Notes: a model not told the origin generated them from the letters alone. A DNA stretch of 64,000 nucleotides from Sphingomonas sp. Leaf9 (GCF_001421355.1 NZ_LMKC01000001.1:248001-312000); one strand, 5' to 3'; shown: positions 17,153 through 26,302, numbered from the stretch's first letter. Numbers and translations are program-made.

Positions 17153-18618
17153 TGCGGATCGTGATCGCGGGCGGTGGCACCGCCGGCTGGCTGGCGGCAG
17201 CGCTGCTGACGCGACAGCTGGCGGGACTGGTCGAGGTGACCTTGGTCGAATCGGAGGCGATCGGCACGGTCGGCGTGGGCGAGGCGACGATCCCCACCAT
17301 CCGCAGCTTCCACGCGCTGCTGGGCCTCGACGAGCGTGAGTTCATGGCGGCGACCGGGGCCAGCTTCAAACTGGGCATCGCGTTCGAACATTGGGCGCGC
17401 GCCGGCGATCGCTATCTCCACTCGTTCGGCGAAGTGGGCCGATCGACCTGGATGGGCGATTTCCAGCATTTCTGGCTGGAGGCGCAGCGACAGGGGGCGG
17501 CCGCCGATATCGGTGCCTACTGCCTCGAACACGAAGCTGCCGAGGCCGGTCGCTTCCTCGGTGGCCCCGACACGCCGCTCAACTATGCCTATCACTTCGA
17601 CGCCGGCCGCTACGCTGCCTATCTGAGAGGGCGCAGCGAAGCGCAGGGCCTGACGCGGATCGAAGGAAAGATCGCGCAGGTCGAGCGCGACGGCGACAGC
17701 GGCGACATCGCTGCGCTGGTGCTGGACGATGGGCAGCGGGTGGCGGGCGACCTGTTCCTCGACTGCACCGGCTTCCACGCGCTGCTGATCGAACAGGCGC
17801 TGGGCGTCGGGTTCGAGGATTGGGGCCATTGGCTGCCCACCGACCGCGCGCTGGCGGTGCAGACCCGCGCCACCGGCCCGGCGCTGCCCTATACCCGCGC
17901 CATCGCGCACGACGCGGGCTGGCGCTGGCAGATCCCGTTGCAGCACCGCATAGGTAACGGCCTCGTCTACAGCTCGCGCCATCTGGGTGACGATGCCGCG
18001 CGCGACCGGCTGATGGCGTCGGTCGAGGGACAGCCGCTCACCGAACCGCGCCTCATCCGCTTTCGCACCGGACGACGGCTGGCGATGTGGGAGCGCAATT
18101 GCGTCGCGCTCAGCCTGTCGAGCGGATTCGTCGAACCGCTCGAATCGACCAGCCTGCATCTGGTGATGATCGCGCTGACCCGGCTGGTGCAGCTGCTCCC
18201 CTTCGGCCACCCCGGCGCCGCGGCGCGCACCCGCTTCAACGACCAGTCGCGCCGCGAGATCGAGGCGGTGCGCGACTTCGTGCTGCTCCATTATCACCTG
18301 AACCAGCGGCCCGAGCCGTTCTGGCGCGAACGGCGTGAGATCGCCCCGCCCGACAGCCTCAACGAACGTATCGCCTTGTTCGCGGAGGGCGCGCACACCT
18401 ATCAGTCCGCCGACGACCTGTTCCGCACCGGATCGTGGACGCAGGTGATGCTGGGCCAGCGCCTGACGCCCGCCAGCTGGCATCCGCTGGCGCGTGCAAT
18501 GCCACCGGGGGAATTGGGCACCGCGCTCGACGGGCTGCGCTCCAACATCGCCGCCACCGTCGCCCGCCTGCCGACGCATCAGCAGTTCCTCGACCAATAT
18601 TGCCGCAGCGGCGATTGA
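17149..18618 (+). CDS. Flavin-dependent tryptophan halogenase family protein
   Basis: A 489-residue FAD-dependent halogenase relative. It shows the dinucleotide motif GGGTAGWLAAALL at the N-terminus, the GVGEATIPTI signature, the position of the active-site lysine (ASFKLGIAFEHW), and the halogenase motif WRWQIPLQHR. The family chlorinates or brominates tryptophan or other aromatic substrates using reduced FAD from a partner reductase. No flavin reductase is in the window. Proteins at TonB-linked loci like this one have uncertain substrates, so tryptophan itself should not be assumed. It ends the sapC-cupin-halogenase operon. Confidence 0.85.
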   Translation: MMRIVIAGGGTAGWLAAALLTRQLAGLVEVTLVESEAIGTVGVGEATIPTIRSFHALLGLDEREFMAATGASFKLGIAFEHWARAGDRYLHSFGEVGRSTWMGDFQHFWLEAQRQGAAADIGAYCLEHEAAEAGRFLGGPDTPLNYAYHFDAGRYAAYLRGRSEAQGLTRIEGKIAQVERDGDSGDIAALVLDDGQRVAGDLFLDCTGFHALLIEQALGVGFEDWGHWLPTDRALAVQTRATGPALPYTRAIAHDAGWRWQIPLQHRIGNGLVYSSRHLGDDAARDRLMASVEGQPLTEPRLIRFRTGRRLAMWERNCVALSLSSGFVEPLESTSLHLVMIALTRLVQLLPFGHPGAAARTRFNDQSRREIEAVRDFVLLHYHLNQRPEPFWRERREIAPPDSLNERIALFAEGAHTYQSADDLFRTGSWTQVMLGQRLTPASWHPLARAMPPGELGTALDGLRSNIAATVARLPTHQQFLDQYCRSGD

Positions 18619-18631
18619 TCCGCCAACCGGG

Positions 18632-19003
18632 TCAGCCGTCGCCCCGGCGATAGGGATTGTGCATCTGGGACAGCCATCCCGTCACATGCTGCGGCACCGC
18701 CTCGACCGTGCCGCGCGGACGCCGCGCCGCCGCAACATCGATATGGCCGTGTTCGAACACCAGCCCCGCCCGGCCGTCATGCGCCCAGCGAACCCATCCT
18801 TCGAGATGGTGGAGCGTGCCCATCGTCACCAGCACCCGTGCACCGGAGGCCAGGTTGACCATATTGTCGATACAGACGCCTGCTTCGGACAGGTTGCGCA
18901 CCCGGCATTCGACCACGCCTTCGCTGGATTCGACACGCGCGGTCAGGAACACGCTGTCCCGGCGCGGACGCGGGGGGAACGGGCCTTCAGGCGAATCGCT
19001 CAT
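18632..19003 (-). CDS. PilZ domain protein
   Basis: A 123-residue single PilZ domain with the RRDSVFLTARV segment, VRNLSEAGVCI and the downstream GWVRWAHDGRAGLVFE. PilZ domains commonly bind cyclic di-GMP through an RxxxR plus (D/N)xSxxG motif. Here PPRPRRDS and NLSEAG approximate it, so binding is plausible but the N-S-x-x-G element is degenerate. It may link c-di-GMP to motility or envelope functions. It is monocistronic and convergent with the halogenase operon, with 13 nt between the stops. I prefer the ATG at 19003. Confidence 0.75.
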   Translation of the reverse strand: MSDSPEGPFPPRPRRDSVFLTARVESSEGVVECRVRNLSEAGVCIDNMVNLASGARVLVTMGTLHHLEGWVRWAHDGRAGLVFEHGHIDVAAARRPRGTVEAVPQHVTGWLSQMHNPYRRGDG

Positions 19004-19065
19004 GCGCCTCACGCTATCCGCTCGATCGCTAAAACCCGGTTAACGCATCGGGAGCGATCGGAAAT

Positions 19066-19150
19066 TGGTGCCCCTGGCCGGGCTCGAACCAGCACTCCTT
19101 GCGGAATCCGATTTTGAGTCGGACGCGTCTACCAATTTCACCACAGGGGC
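19066..19150 (-). tRNA. tRNA-Leu (anticodon CAA)
   Basis: On the minus strand the acceptor GCCCCTG pairs with CAGGGGC, with discriminator A and encoded CCA. The anticodon loop CTCAAAA gives CAA. A long variable arm with a GGATTCCGCAAGGAGT-type stem-loop and the T loop TTCGAGC mark a class II tRNA. The size is 85 nt. Confidence 0.94.
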
Positions 19151-19191
19151 ACGCAGGGCGCGTTAGCCGAAGCGACGCGCCCCCGCAACCG

Positions 19192-19584
19192 TCACGAAAA
19201 CACGCGGTCGATATCGGCGCTGCCATAGGGGTCCTTGGGATCGGGCCCGAACCGGTTCGGCCCGCGCGTCCCCTCCGACACGTACAACACGAACAGCCAG
19301 ATCCAGCCGATGATCGGCAGGAGGATGAGCAGCATCCACCATGCCGAGCGGTCGGTATCGTGGAGCCGGCGGAACGCGACGGTAAAGCTGGGCACCAGCA
19401 GCGCGAGGCTGGTCAGGGCGTTCAGCGGGCCGCTCCCCTCCCATCCGAACCCCAGCACATTGTCGACGATCGTCGTCGCGGCACCGATCAGAAAGCTGAA
19501 CAGTACGAACATCCAATATTCCTGGCGACGCGAACGGCCGCGCACCTCGAAATACCGTCGCAGCGGCAGGATCATCCATTCCAT
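19192..19584 (-). CDS. DUF805 inner-membrane protein
   Basis: A 130-residue protein of the DUF805 (YhaH/YhaI-like) family. The N-terminal RRYFEVRGRSRRQEYW motif, three or four hydrophobic segments, and FRRLHDTDRSAWW before a final membrane span are characteristic. The function of the family is unknown. It stands alone between tRNA-Leu and the interrupted comM. Confidence 0.85.
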   Translation of the reverse strand: MEWMILPLRRYFEVRGRSRRQEYWMFVLFSFLIGAATTIVDNVLGFGWEGSGPLNALTSLALLVPSFTVAFRRLHDTDRSAWWMLLILLPIIGWIWLFVLYVSEGTRGPNRFGPDPKDPYGSADIDRVFS

Positions 19585-19649
19585 GTCGGCACATTCCCCT
19601 CGTTACTGTTGCGCAATGTTTTGCAAGCCAGGGCGGGCAAGGCAACCGG

Positions 19650-20321
19650 TCAATTGACTGGTGCCCGCCGGCGATAGCTGAGCGCCTCCGCCACCTGCGC
19701 CCGTCCGATCGAGTCGGTGCCGCCCAGATCAGCGATGGTCCGGCTGACCCGCAGCACCCGGTGGAACGCCCGCGCTGACAGCCGCATCGCTTCCGCCGCC
19801 TGTGCCAGCAGCGCGCGCGCCGGTGCGTCGAGCGCGGCGGCACGTTCCAGCACCGCGCCGTCCGCCTCGGCATTAGTCCGGATGCCATCGGCGGCATAGC
19901 GTTCCCGCTGCGCCTGCCGCGCCGCCGCGACCCGCGCGGCGACTTCCGCCGACCCTTCGGCGGGCGGCGGCAGGACGAGGTCGGCGGCGCTGACCGCCGC
20001 CATTTCGATCGACAGGTCGATTCGGTCGAGCAGCGGCCCCGACACCTTCGCCTGATAATCGGCGGCACAGCGCGGCGCGCGGGCACAGGCCAGCGCCGGA
20101 TCGCCCAGATGGCCGCAACGGCACGGGTTCATCGCCGCGATCAGCTGCACTCGCGCCGGAAAAGTGACATGCGCATTGGCCCGCGCCACGCTGACCTCAC
20201 CCGTCTCCAGCGGTTGCCGCAGCGAATCGAGCACTGCCCGCTGGAACTCGGGCAGTTCGTCAAGGAACAGCACACCCAGATGCGCCATGCTGATCTCGCC
20301 CGGCTTTACCCTCAGGCCACC
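19650..20321 (-). pseudogene. comM: comM 3' part, cut off by the transposon
   Basis: This is the C-terminal 222 residues of a ComM/YifB Mg-chelatase-like AAA+ helicase that promotes branch migration during natural transformation. It shows PGEISMAHLGVLFLDELPEF with Walker B, MNPCRCGH, and RIDLSIEM. The part has no start of its own: an internal ATG at 20288 lies after the break. It is separated from its 5' part (59531-60369) by the 39-kb element. Joining both with one CCACC copy gives 1506 nt, an exact multiple of three coding 501 residues, so the damage is entirely due to the insertion. Confidence 0.95.
20317..20321. repeat. Left copy of the 5-bp target-site duplication (CCACC)
   Basis: CCACC here and at 59531-59535 abut the TGTG and CACA ends of the element. 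Five bp is the size left by Tn7 and Tn5053/Tn402-type transposases. The reading frame of comM across the joined copies confirms the boundary. Confidence 0.92.
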
Positions 20322-20427
20322 TGTGGATCGCCATCGGTTCGATGCACTGTGCGCAAGTTTCTGACCGGATCTTACCGCCGATTGACTACACTATGGGGAA
20401 CGATAGCTTGCACTGGCGCTGCTTCTG
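20322..20427 (+). repeat. Left transposon end with transposase-binding-type repeats
   Basis: The terminus begins TGTGG. Two related direct repeats follow: one at 20341-20363 with TGCACTGTGCGC and TTTCTG, and one at 20408-20427 with TGCACTGGCGC and TTCTG. TTGCACCGGCG at the right end, inverted, resembles the second. Multiple subterminal repeats are where TnsB/TniA-type transposases bind. The tniA start is 30 bp beyond. Confidence 0.6.
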
Positions 20428-20457
20428 CCCTCTCCAGACGTCATCGGAGCCAGTACC

Positions 20458-22206
20458 GTGACAGACTTGCCGAAACAGGTAATACCGCTGGGACAAGCGA
20501 TGATCTCTGGAACCGTAGACGGCGACGACATTATGGCATCGCCCGAACGGCTCAGGATCGCGACGCTTAGAAAACCAGTGTTGGATCGGCTGCTCGCACT
20601 CCCCAAGCGGACGAATCGGGAGGTACGCATTGCGGCTGAAGAGCTAAACTGTTCAATTCGAACCGTATTTACCTTACTGAAAAGATACGGTGCGGCGCGG
20701 CGGCTCGCAGACTTGGCTCCGCGTAGACGCTCCTCATTGCTCGGCAGGAGCATGGTCGATGCACGTGTCGAGGCTATTATGGCCGAGGTGATCGCTTCTT
20801 ATCACCTCAGTCGTATGAGACCCACTATCACTCAGACGATTCTGGAAATACGTCGGCGCGCTCAACAACTCGGCCTTGCGCTGCCCGATCAAAAGACTGT
20901 GCGAAAGCGCATAGCAGCCATCCCAGCGGTGCAAATTGTACGATCGCGTGAAGGTGCGAAGCGAGCGCGCGAACAGTTTGGTTTGGTGTCAGGCTCAACG
21001 CCCGAAACCGAGTTCCCCCTGCAACGAATCCAAATCGATCACACACGCGTCGATCTTATTGTCGTGGATGAAGCGCTGCGTCAGCCTCTTGAGCGGCCTT
21101 GGGTGACAGTTGCGATTGACGAATATTCCCGAGCCGTGCTGGGCTTTTATCTTTCACTAGAAGCGCCATCGTCTACGTCGGTCGGGCTGTGCCTAGTCCA
21201 TAGCATTCTACCGAAAGATGGGTGGGCAGCACGGATCGGGCTCGTCCCCAAATGGCTTCCGTATGGCCGGCCCGACGAAATCTACACTGACAATGGATCG
21301 GATTTTCGATCCGAAGCCGTGGAGCTGGGTTGTCGATCTTGGGGCATGGTGATCAACTTTCGTCCCGGCGGGATGCCCCACTTTGGCGGGATCGTAGAGC
21401 GAGTGATCGGTACAGCAATGCGATCGCTGAGAACCTTGCCCGGTGCGACCGGCGGCTCGATAGCTGAACGCGGTGACGTTGATCCCGCCAAAGGCGCATC
21501 GCTGACGATGCAAGAGTTGGAGCTACTGCTCGCGACCTTCATCGCGGGTCATTATCATTGCAAAATCCATAGCCATCACGGAATGACGCCGAACGCGCGT
21601 TGGCAGGCTGGTATTTTTGGAGATCAGCAGCGAGCCGGTAGAGGCATCCCAACGCCAATCAACGATCCCGCAAGGCTATTGATAGACTTCCTGCCGATAG
21701 AGCGCCGGTCAGTGAACCGCCGGGGCATCCGGTGGGGTGGCATCCACTATATGGATGATATCCTTAGGCCTTATCTGGACGATCAAAGCCAGACCAAATT
21801 TGTTGTTCGGCGTGATCCCCGTGATGTCTCGCGTATCTGGTTTCTTTGTCCCGACGATAATATTTATTATCCGGTACGCTCGCGCGATATATCCCGCCCG
21901 AGTATTTCGGCATGGGAATTGGAAAATGCTCGCAAGCACCTGCGCGCTAGCGGCCAACGCGGTTATGACGAAACAGCGTTGTTCCAAGCCGCAGAGCTTC
22001 AACGAGAAATCGTTGCAAAATCTTTAGAGGCTCGCAAAGCCTCGCGAAAAAACCGGCTGGCGAAAGAGCGCCAGATAGGCGCGAGAATCAGTCAAAAATA
22101 CTCGGAAACCCATCTCGACAGTCATGAGCCTGCTTCGGCATCCCCTTGGCGTCGCATCATTGACGATGATCTAAAAGGCGACGAATTTTACGAGGTCGAT
22201 GAATGA
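20458..22206 (+). CDS. tniA: TniA/TnsB-like DDE transposase
   Basis: A 582-residue retroviral-integrase-type transposase. N-terminal helix-turn-helix segments (about residues 50-90) precede a DDE catalytic core with D194 in IQIDHT, D278 in YTDNGSDF and E314 in GGIVERVIG, then the Mu-type beta-barrel and a charged C-terminal tail that probably contacts the ATPase. It cuts and joins the element ends. The start is GTG at 20458. ATGA coupling with tniB shows co-expression. It differs from the flanks in lower G+C. All catalytic residues are present, so it may be active. Confidence 0.94.
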   Translation: MTDLPKQVIPLGQAMISGTVDGDDIMASPERLRIATLRKPVLDRLLALPKRTNREVRIAAEELNCSIRTVFTLLKRYGAARRLADLAPRRRSSLLGRSMVDARVEAIMAEVIASYHLSRMRPTITQTILEIRRRAQQLGLALPDQKTVRKRIAAIPAVQIVRSREGAKRAREQFGLVSGSTPETEFPLQRIQIDHTRVDLIVVDEALRQPLERPWVTVAIDEYSRAVLGFYLSLEAPSSTSVGLCLVHSILPKDGWAARIGLVPKWLPYGRPDEIYTDNGSDFRSEAVELGCRSWGMVINFRPGGMPHFGGIVERVIGTAMRSLRTLPGATGGSIAERGDVDPAKGASLTMQELELLLATFIAGHYHCKIHSHHGMTPNARWQAGIFGDQQRAGRGIPTPINDPARLLIDFLPIERRSVNRRGIRWGGIHYMDDILRPYLDDQSQTKFVVRRDPRDVSRIWFLCPDDNIYYPVRSRDISRPSISAWELENARKHLRASGQRGYDETALFQAAELQREIVAKSLEARKASRKNRLAKERQIGARISQKYSETHLDSHEPASASPWRRIIDDDLKGDEFYEVDE

Positions 22207-23114
22207 TCGATCGGGCCCGCGAACTCACTGCGACCGCTAAGGAGCTTTTAAACAGTTCTGACGATGAGCGGGTCGGCTCGCTCTCTCGAGAGCCGTTCGT
22301 GTCCTATGGGACAGCGAAGCGCATCTTGATCCGCATGAATGCCCTTCTGCACAGCCCTAGATCGCATCGGCCTGCAAGTATGCTTATTGCGGGCGCTACA
22401 AACAATGGAAAAACCATGCTCGTGCGCCGGTTCACCGACGCAAATTTGCCAGTCCATGACGAAGATGCGGATGCGGTGATCTGCCCCGTAATTTACATTC
22501 AGATGCCGCCGACCCCCGACGCTCGACAATTCTACCTCGCCATTCTCGAGAAACTTCATGTCCCGATCCAGCGGACAGCGGTCCTTAGCCACGTTCAGGC
22601 CCAAACACTAAAAATATGCAAGATTGTCGGACTTAAAGTCCTTATTATAGATGAGCTACATAATATACATGGCGGCAGGATTGAACAGCAAAGATATTTC
22701 CTAAATCTTCTTCGCTATATCTCAAACGAACTTGAAATACACATTATAGGATGTGGCCTAGCATCCGCATTGAGAGCACTGCAATCCGACGAGCAACTCA
22801 CCAACCGCTTTGAACACTGGCCACTTCCGATATGGAAAAACGACAAAGCCTGTAAAGTGCTCCTGAACACGATCGAGTCCACATTACCACTACGACGACA
22901 ATCGAGCTTGTCGGAAACAGAGATGATAGAGCGTATCTTAGGCCTTTCCGGGGGAACGATCGGCGAGATCGTTCGCCTAATTAGAGAAGCCGCTGAGACA
23001 GCGATACGGTCAGGAGCGGAGCGTATCGACACTAATCTGTTGGATGGTCTGGGATGGGTTGCCCCCGAGAACAGACGGCGAGCGGCTGAAGCTGTTTTAG
23101 GCCATCGCGGTTGA
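22203..23114 (+). CDS. tniB: TniB/TnsC-like AAA+ transposition regulator
   Basis: A 303-residue AAA+ ATPase that would form filaments on target DNA and bridge the transposase with the TniQ target selector. Walker A is GATNNGKT (residues 64-71) and Walker B is VLIIDELHN (about 147-155). Arg-rich segments near residues 220-260 may supply the arginine finger. It overlaps tniA at its start and tniQ at its stop (TTG inside TGA), typical of a compact tni operon. It contains AT-rich stretches unlike the chromosome. Confidence 0.93.
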   Translation: MIDRARELTATAKELLNSSDDERVGSLSREPFVSYGTAKRILIRMNALLHSPRSHRPASMLIAGATNNGKTMLVRRFTDANLPVHDEDADAVICPVIYIQMPPTPDARQFYLAILEKLHVPIQRTAVLSHVQAQTLKICKIVGLKVLIIDELHNIHGGRIEQQRYFLNLLRYISNELEIHIIGCGLASALRALQSDEQLTNRFEHWPLPIWKNDKACKVLLNTIESTLPLRRQSSLSETEMIERILGLSGGTIGEIVRLIREAAETAIRSGAERIDTNLLDGLGWVAPENRRRAAEAVLGHRG

Positions 23115-24094
23115 CCGCAACCGAGCTCCTCCCCTGGCGACCAAGCCCGAAGCCAAACGAGCTATTCTCGTCGTGGTTACGGCGCTTAGCGCTAGGAAAC
23201 AGCGGGAAGATTCAGACATTTTGCCATTTGCTGTGGCCGGGTCGGCAACTTTGGAACAGAGACACCGATGCCATCGCCCCTGCCGAGGTGCTCTTGTCGC
23301 TCGCCTCGCGAACAGGACGGAATATAGCCCTTCTGGAAAAAACGACGCTTCGCGCATTCGAAGGCATCGTGTTTGAGCACGTGCGCGTCAAGGTCGCGAC
23401 CCGTTGGGTGTTGCCACTTGGGGTATATCATCGAACCCGGCGATTGGGCGGTCAGCAATGGTGCCCTGTCTGCCTGAGGGAGGATACCCACCCCTACTAT
23501 CGGTTAGACTGGCGCCTAGCATTTTCAACCTCTTGTTCGAAACACGGGGTAATGCTTCACGATCGATGCACTTGTTGCGGGGAGCCTGCCGTGCCCCATC
23601 GCGGCGTTGATCCTGAGTGCCACCAGTGCGGGTTTGATCGCCGGAAATCGCCGGTCACTTTCGGAGATTCCAGAGCGCTCCAGCTCGAACATACTATGCG
23701 TGCCGTGGCTTATGGCACCGGAACGCTACCACCGCCGCTTCGCGACCTTCATCCCTTGGCGTATTTCGACCTGCTAAGGCAGGTCTTCAGTATCGTGTCA
23801 TCGAATCCACGCTCAGCGCAGCTGAGGGAAACTGTAACCCGCCACTCGGGCGGCGACCCCTCGCCCCCGACTCGTTCGATGAAAAGCGCGGCATTCGAGA
23901 ATCTTTCAACGTCCGACAGGCATCGCATGATCGCGATCGGAGCGTGTTTGTTAGAGGGATGGCCGTTCAATTTCATAGGCCTTTGCGCCGAGGCCGGGAT
24001 GTGGAAAAGCTGGGCTATGCGCGGCGATCAAAGGCATATCCCTTTCAAATATGCCGATCCCGTCGCTACTTATCTTGCCCCGATCCTACCTTAG
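23111..24094 (+). CDS. tniQ: TniQ target-selection protein with zinc fingers
   Basis: A 327-residue TniQ. The N-terminal motif PKPNELFSSWLRRLAL is diagnostic. It is followed by zinc-binding pairs C118/C121 (WCPVC), C142/H145, C153/C156 region and C170/C173, and a helical C-terminus. TniQ links TnsC/TniB to the chosen target. The start is a TTG overlapping the tniB stop. It is the canonical TniQ of the element; a second, divergent TniQ-like protein lies at the far right end. Confidence 0.9.
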   Translation: MTATELLPWRPSPKPNELFSSWLRRLALGNSGKIQTFCHLLWPGRQLWNRDTDAIAPAEVLLSLASRTGRNIALLEKTTLRAFEGIVFEHVRVKVATRWVLPLGVYHRTRRLGGQQWCPVCLREDTHPYYRLDWRLAFSTSCSKHGVMLHDRCTCCGEPAVPHRGVDPECHQCGFDRRKSPVTFGDSRALQLEHTMRAVAYGTGTLPPPLRDLHPLAYFDLLRQVFSIVSSNPRSAQLRETVTRHSGGDPSPPTRSMKSAAFENLSTSDRHRMIAIGACLLEGWPFNFIGLCAEAGMWKSWAMRGDQRHIPFKYADPVATYLAPILP

Positions 24095-24100
24095 CCAGCT

Positions 24101-24475
24101 TTACGCGGCGCAAGACACGGTCTCCCGTCCTCGCTTTTTTGCATCTCGTTCGGCGGCTGAAGCGATCGCCGCATAATCCCGAAGAACCTTCTGCATGATC
24201 TTGACCTCAGCGAGTCCTACGTCGCTCGCGCCTACGAGCATGGCAGCCATGGCGCCCTCAAATCGATTGAGGCCGAACTCCACTTCTAGCACTCCAAGCA
24301 TCGCCGACAGGCGACTCGCGACAGCATCAAAGTCAACTTCGCTATTTGGCAATTTCAACAAACGCGCCTCCTGCACATACAGAGGCCCCGGTCCGAAGCC
24401 GGGTGTTCGTAACCCCGCGCGTAGCACAAGGCGCTGCCGCCTTTGAGCGGAGCCTTGGACATACGCGGCAGCCAC
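24101..24475 (-). CDS. Hypothetical helical protein, start uncertain
   Basis: An open frame converging on tniQ (7 nt between them) encodes up to 124 residues. The C-terminal 80 residues look protein-like and helical (LGVLEVEFGLNRFEGAM, KIMQKVLRDYAAIASAAERD). The N-terminal 40 are Arg-rich and doubtful, and the real start may be an internal codon such as that of MLGVLEV. I recognise no family. The interval to 24637 is otherwise without a clear gene; it contains an inverted pair CGTAACCCCG (24408-24417) and CGGGGTTACG (24510-24519), possibly traces of an older insertion. Confidence 0.35.
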   Translation of the reverse strand: MAAAYVQGSAQRRQRLVLRAGLRTPGFGPGPLYVQEARLLKLPNSEVDFDAVASRLSAMLGVLEVEFGLNRFEGAMAAMLVGASDVGLAEVKIMQKVLRDYAAIASAAERDAKKRGRETVSCAA

Positions 24476-24637
24476 CCGGCCGAGAAACTCGACCGGACTA
24501 CGCCTTCAACGGGGTTACGACGCCCCACGGACGGGATTGACCGTGCCGCACATCGTAGATCGCAGAAACAGACACTATGGGCAACGGCCCGATGCCCTGT
24601 ATGAATATGACTTCATCTGCAGAGGGCATATTTTCAC

Positions 24638-25243
24638 GTGCGAGCGACATTTGTGCGGCATGGTCAGAGCACCGGAAATGCCGGAATGCCAAGCGACGAC
24701 CTTTCCTTGATCGAGCTCACCGACCTTGGTTGGCAGCAGGCCCGTGATGTTGCCGCGGTGTGGGATGAAACACCGTCGCTGATAGTCACTTCGCCATACC
24801 TTCGCACTCAGCAGACGGCAGCACCTACGATCGAGCGGTTCCACGGCGTTCCAGTTGAAGTTTGGCCGATCGAAGAATTCACTTACCTTCAACCTTCTCA
24901 ATGGAACGGAACCCTCAGCTCTACGAGGATGCCTTATTTGGAGCGCTTCTGGAGCGCCGCCGACCCGACGTATTGCGATGGAGAAGGTGCAGAAAGTTTT
25001 GCAACGCTGCTTCGCCGCGCCGAAACGGCGCTTGGAAGGCTTTCGACCTTACCGCCCGACGCGCTGGTATACGTTTTTAGTCATGGTCAATTTATCCAAG
25101 CCGTCCGCGCTGTCATCAATGACAACCATTTGGACGACAAACAGAAAATGGAATTTTTTTGGAAAAAGGGCGCTCCGCCCCCAATAAGTAACGTACAAAG
25201 ACTTTCGTTTAATTTCGGATCACAGGGATGGAATGAACGGTAA
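24638..25243 (+). CDS. Histidine phosphatase family protein
   Basis: A 201-residue phosphoglycerate-mutase-like phosphatase. The N-terminal FVRHGQS carries the phosphohistidine, TSPYLRTQQTA supplies the second arginine, and YVFSHGQFIQAV the second histidine. The fold is complete. The family hydrolyses many phosphoesters and the substrate here is unknown. The start is GTG at 24638, just before the RHG motif. It stands alone among hypothetical genes on the left part of the cargo. Confidence 0.82.
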   Translation: MRATFVRHGQSTGNAGMPSDDLSLIELTDLGWQQARDVAAVWDETPSLIVTSPYLRTQQTAAPTIERFHGVPVEVWPIEEFTYLQPSQWNGTLSSTRMPYLERFWSAADPTYCDGEGAESFATLLRRAETALGRLSTLPPDALVYVFSHGQFIQAVRAVINDNHLDDKQKMEFFWKKGAPPPISNVQRLSFNFGSQGWNER

Positions 25244-25466
25244 ATTCGCATCGATTATCTAACCGATACAATCCGCCAATGCCGTTGCGACCGCGGACTC
25301 CGCCGAACTCAGTTTTTAGCCGCTAAAATTCGTCAGCGCTCAAACAAGCCCAATCCGAAGAACGGCTTCGTTCCCGGGAGCCGTATCCGAGAATCGCGGC
25401 GCGCAAGCGATGTCCTTCCGCGACGAATACCGACTTGAACATTGCGGTTCGACGGCCCGTGACGGC

Positions 25467-25841
25467 TTATCCGAAGCGCGTCCACCGTCGCTCATGCCAG
25501 GCCCGAGACTGAACCATATCTCCGAACCGCCAGAACCGGGTTTCCCGAGTGTGGAGACCAGCCCGAACGAGAGTCCAGCACTCGCCGGTTGGCAGCTCGA
25601 CGATGCGGTGAATGTGCGCGGCATCGACGTGGTAGGTTTCGCCAGGGGGCCGGTGAACCAATTCACTGCGCCAACCGCCGCTCGGATCCAGATTGAACAC
25701 CTCTTCGACATACCCGCCATCAAGGATCTCGGTGTCGAAGCTCCAGGGGTGGTCATGCGGCGTCGCGTGTGGCTCTTCCATCTTGAACCGGTGCAGCGCA
25801 CGTCCGTCATCGAGATGATATTTGGTGAACGCCCGCGACAT
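25467..25841 (-). CDS. Cupin-like protein
   Basis: The protein shows a cupin metal-site pattern: PHATPHDHPWSF with three histidines, then GETYHVDAAHIHRIVEL with more, and CWTLVRAG. Such small cupins occur in phages and mobile elements and have no assigned reaction. The listed ATG is internal to a frame that stays open upstream and there encodes a plausible continuation (PWEARYIFSRRLPDGT), so the true protein may be some 25-40 residues longer. The opposite strand open frame is a shadow. Confidence 0.55.
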   Translation of the reverse strand: MSRAFTKYHLDDGRALHRFKMEEPHATPHDHPWSFDTEILDGGYVEEVFNLDPSGGWRSELVHRPPGETYHVDAAHIHRIVELPTGECWTLVRAGLHTRETRFWRFGDMVQSRAWHERRWTRFG

Positions 25842-25906
25842 GCGCTCGACGCTGACGATCCGCGTGCCGTCGGGAAGCCGCCGACTAAATATATACCGTG
25901 CTTCCC

Positions 25907-26302
25907 ATGGAACTGTACCCTGCCGTCCGCTCTCGGATCGTACTTGGGCTTTATTCAGCCTGCTTCGGAATAGGCGCGTTCAACCATGCGCGCGATTTTA
26001 TGGCATATGGTTGGCGGCCTTATAGTTGGGGACCACCACTACTTGAGGCTTTCTGGACGTGATTGGTACTTTTAGACCTACTTACGATCACATTGCTTTT
26101 ATCGCGACTTAGGCGGTGTGGCCTGCTTTTGGCGGCAGCAGTCATGCTTACTGACGTGATAGCTAACACCTATGCCTTGGTCGTTTTGAAGATTCCCGCA
26201 TTCGGCTTGGCCGTGCCGCTCCAGGCGACATTTCTCGGGTTTGTGCTTGGCTCACTTCCGTTCGTTTGGCCTCAACGAGGACCATCAGCACTAGGTGCAT
26301 GA
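25907..26302 (+). pseudogene. Small membrane protein gene with an in-frame TGA
   Basis: One frame runs from ATG 25907 to the stop before 26303 with a single TGA at 26060-26062. Before it: MELYPAVRSRIVLGLYSACF and WGPPLLEAFWT. After it: LVLLDLLTITLLLSRLRRCG and further hydrophobic spans. Both parts read as one four-span membrane protein, so a nonsense mutation is the simplest reading. Translation restarting at the TTG directly after the stop is possible. The family is unknown. Beyond it, 26303-26590 shows no gene. Confidence 0.55.

Noticed and set aside
20301-20310. CTTTA/CTTCA near the two junctions as the target duplication
   Set aside because: They differ by one base and do not restore ComM motif GGGLRVKPGEI in frame. 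CCACC does both.
24101-24475. TnsA endonuclease
   Set aside because: The only unassigned frame next to the tni operon has no TnsA nuclease motifs and is too short.
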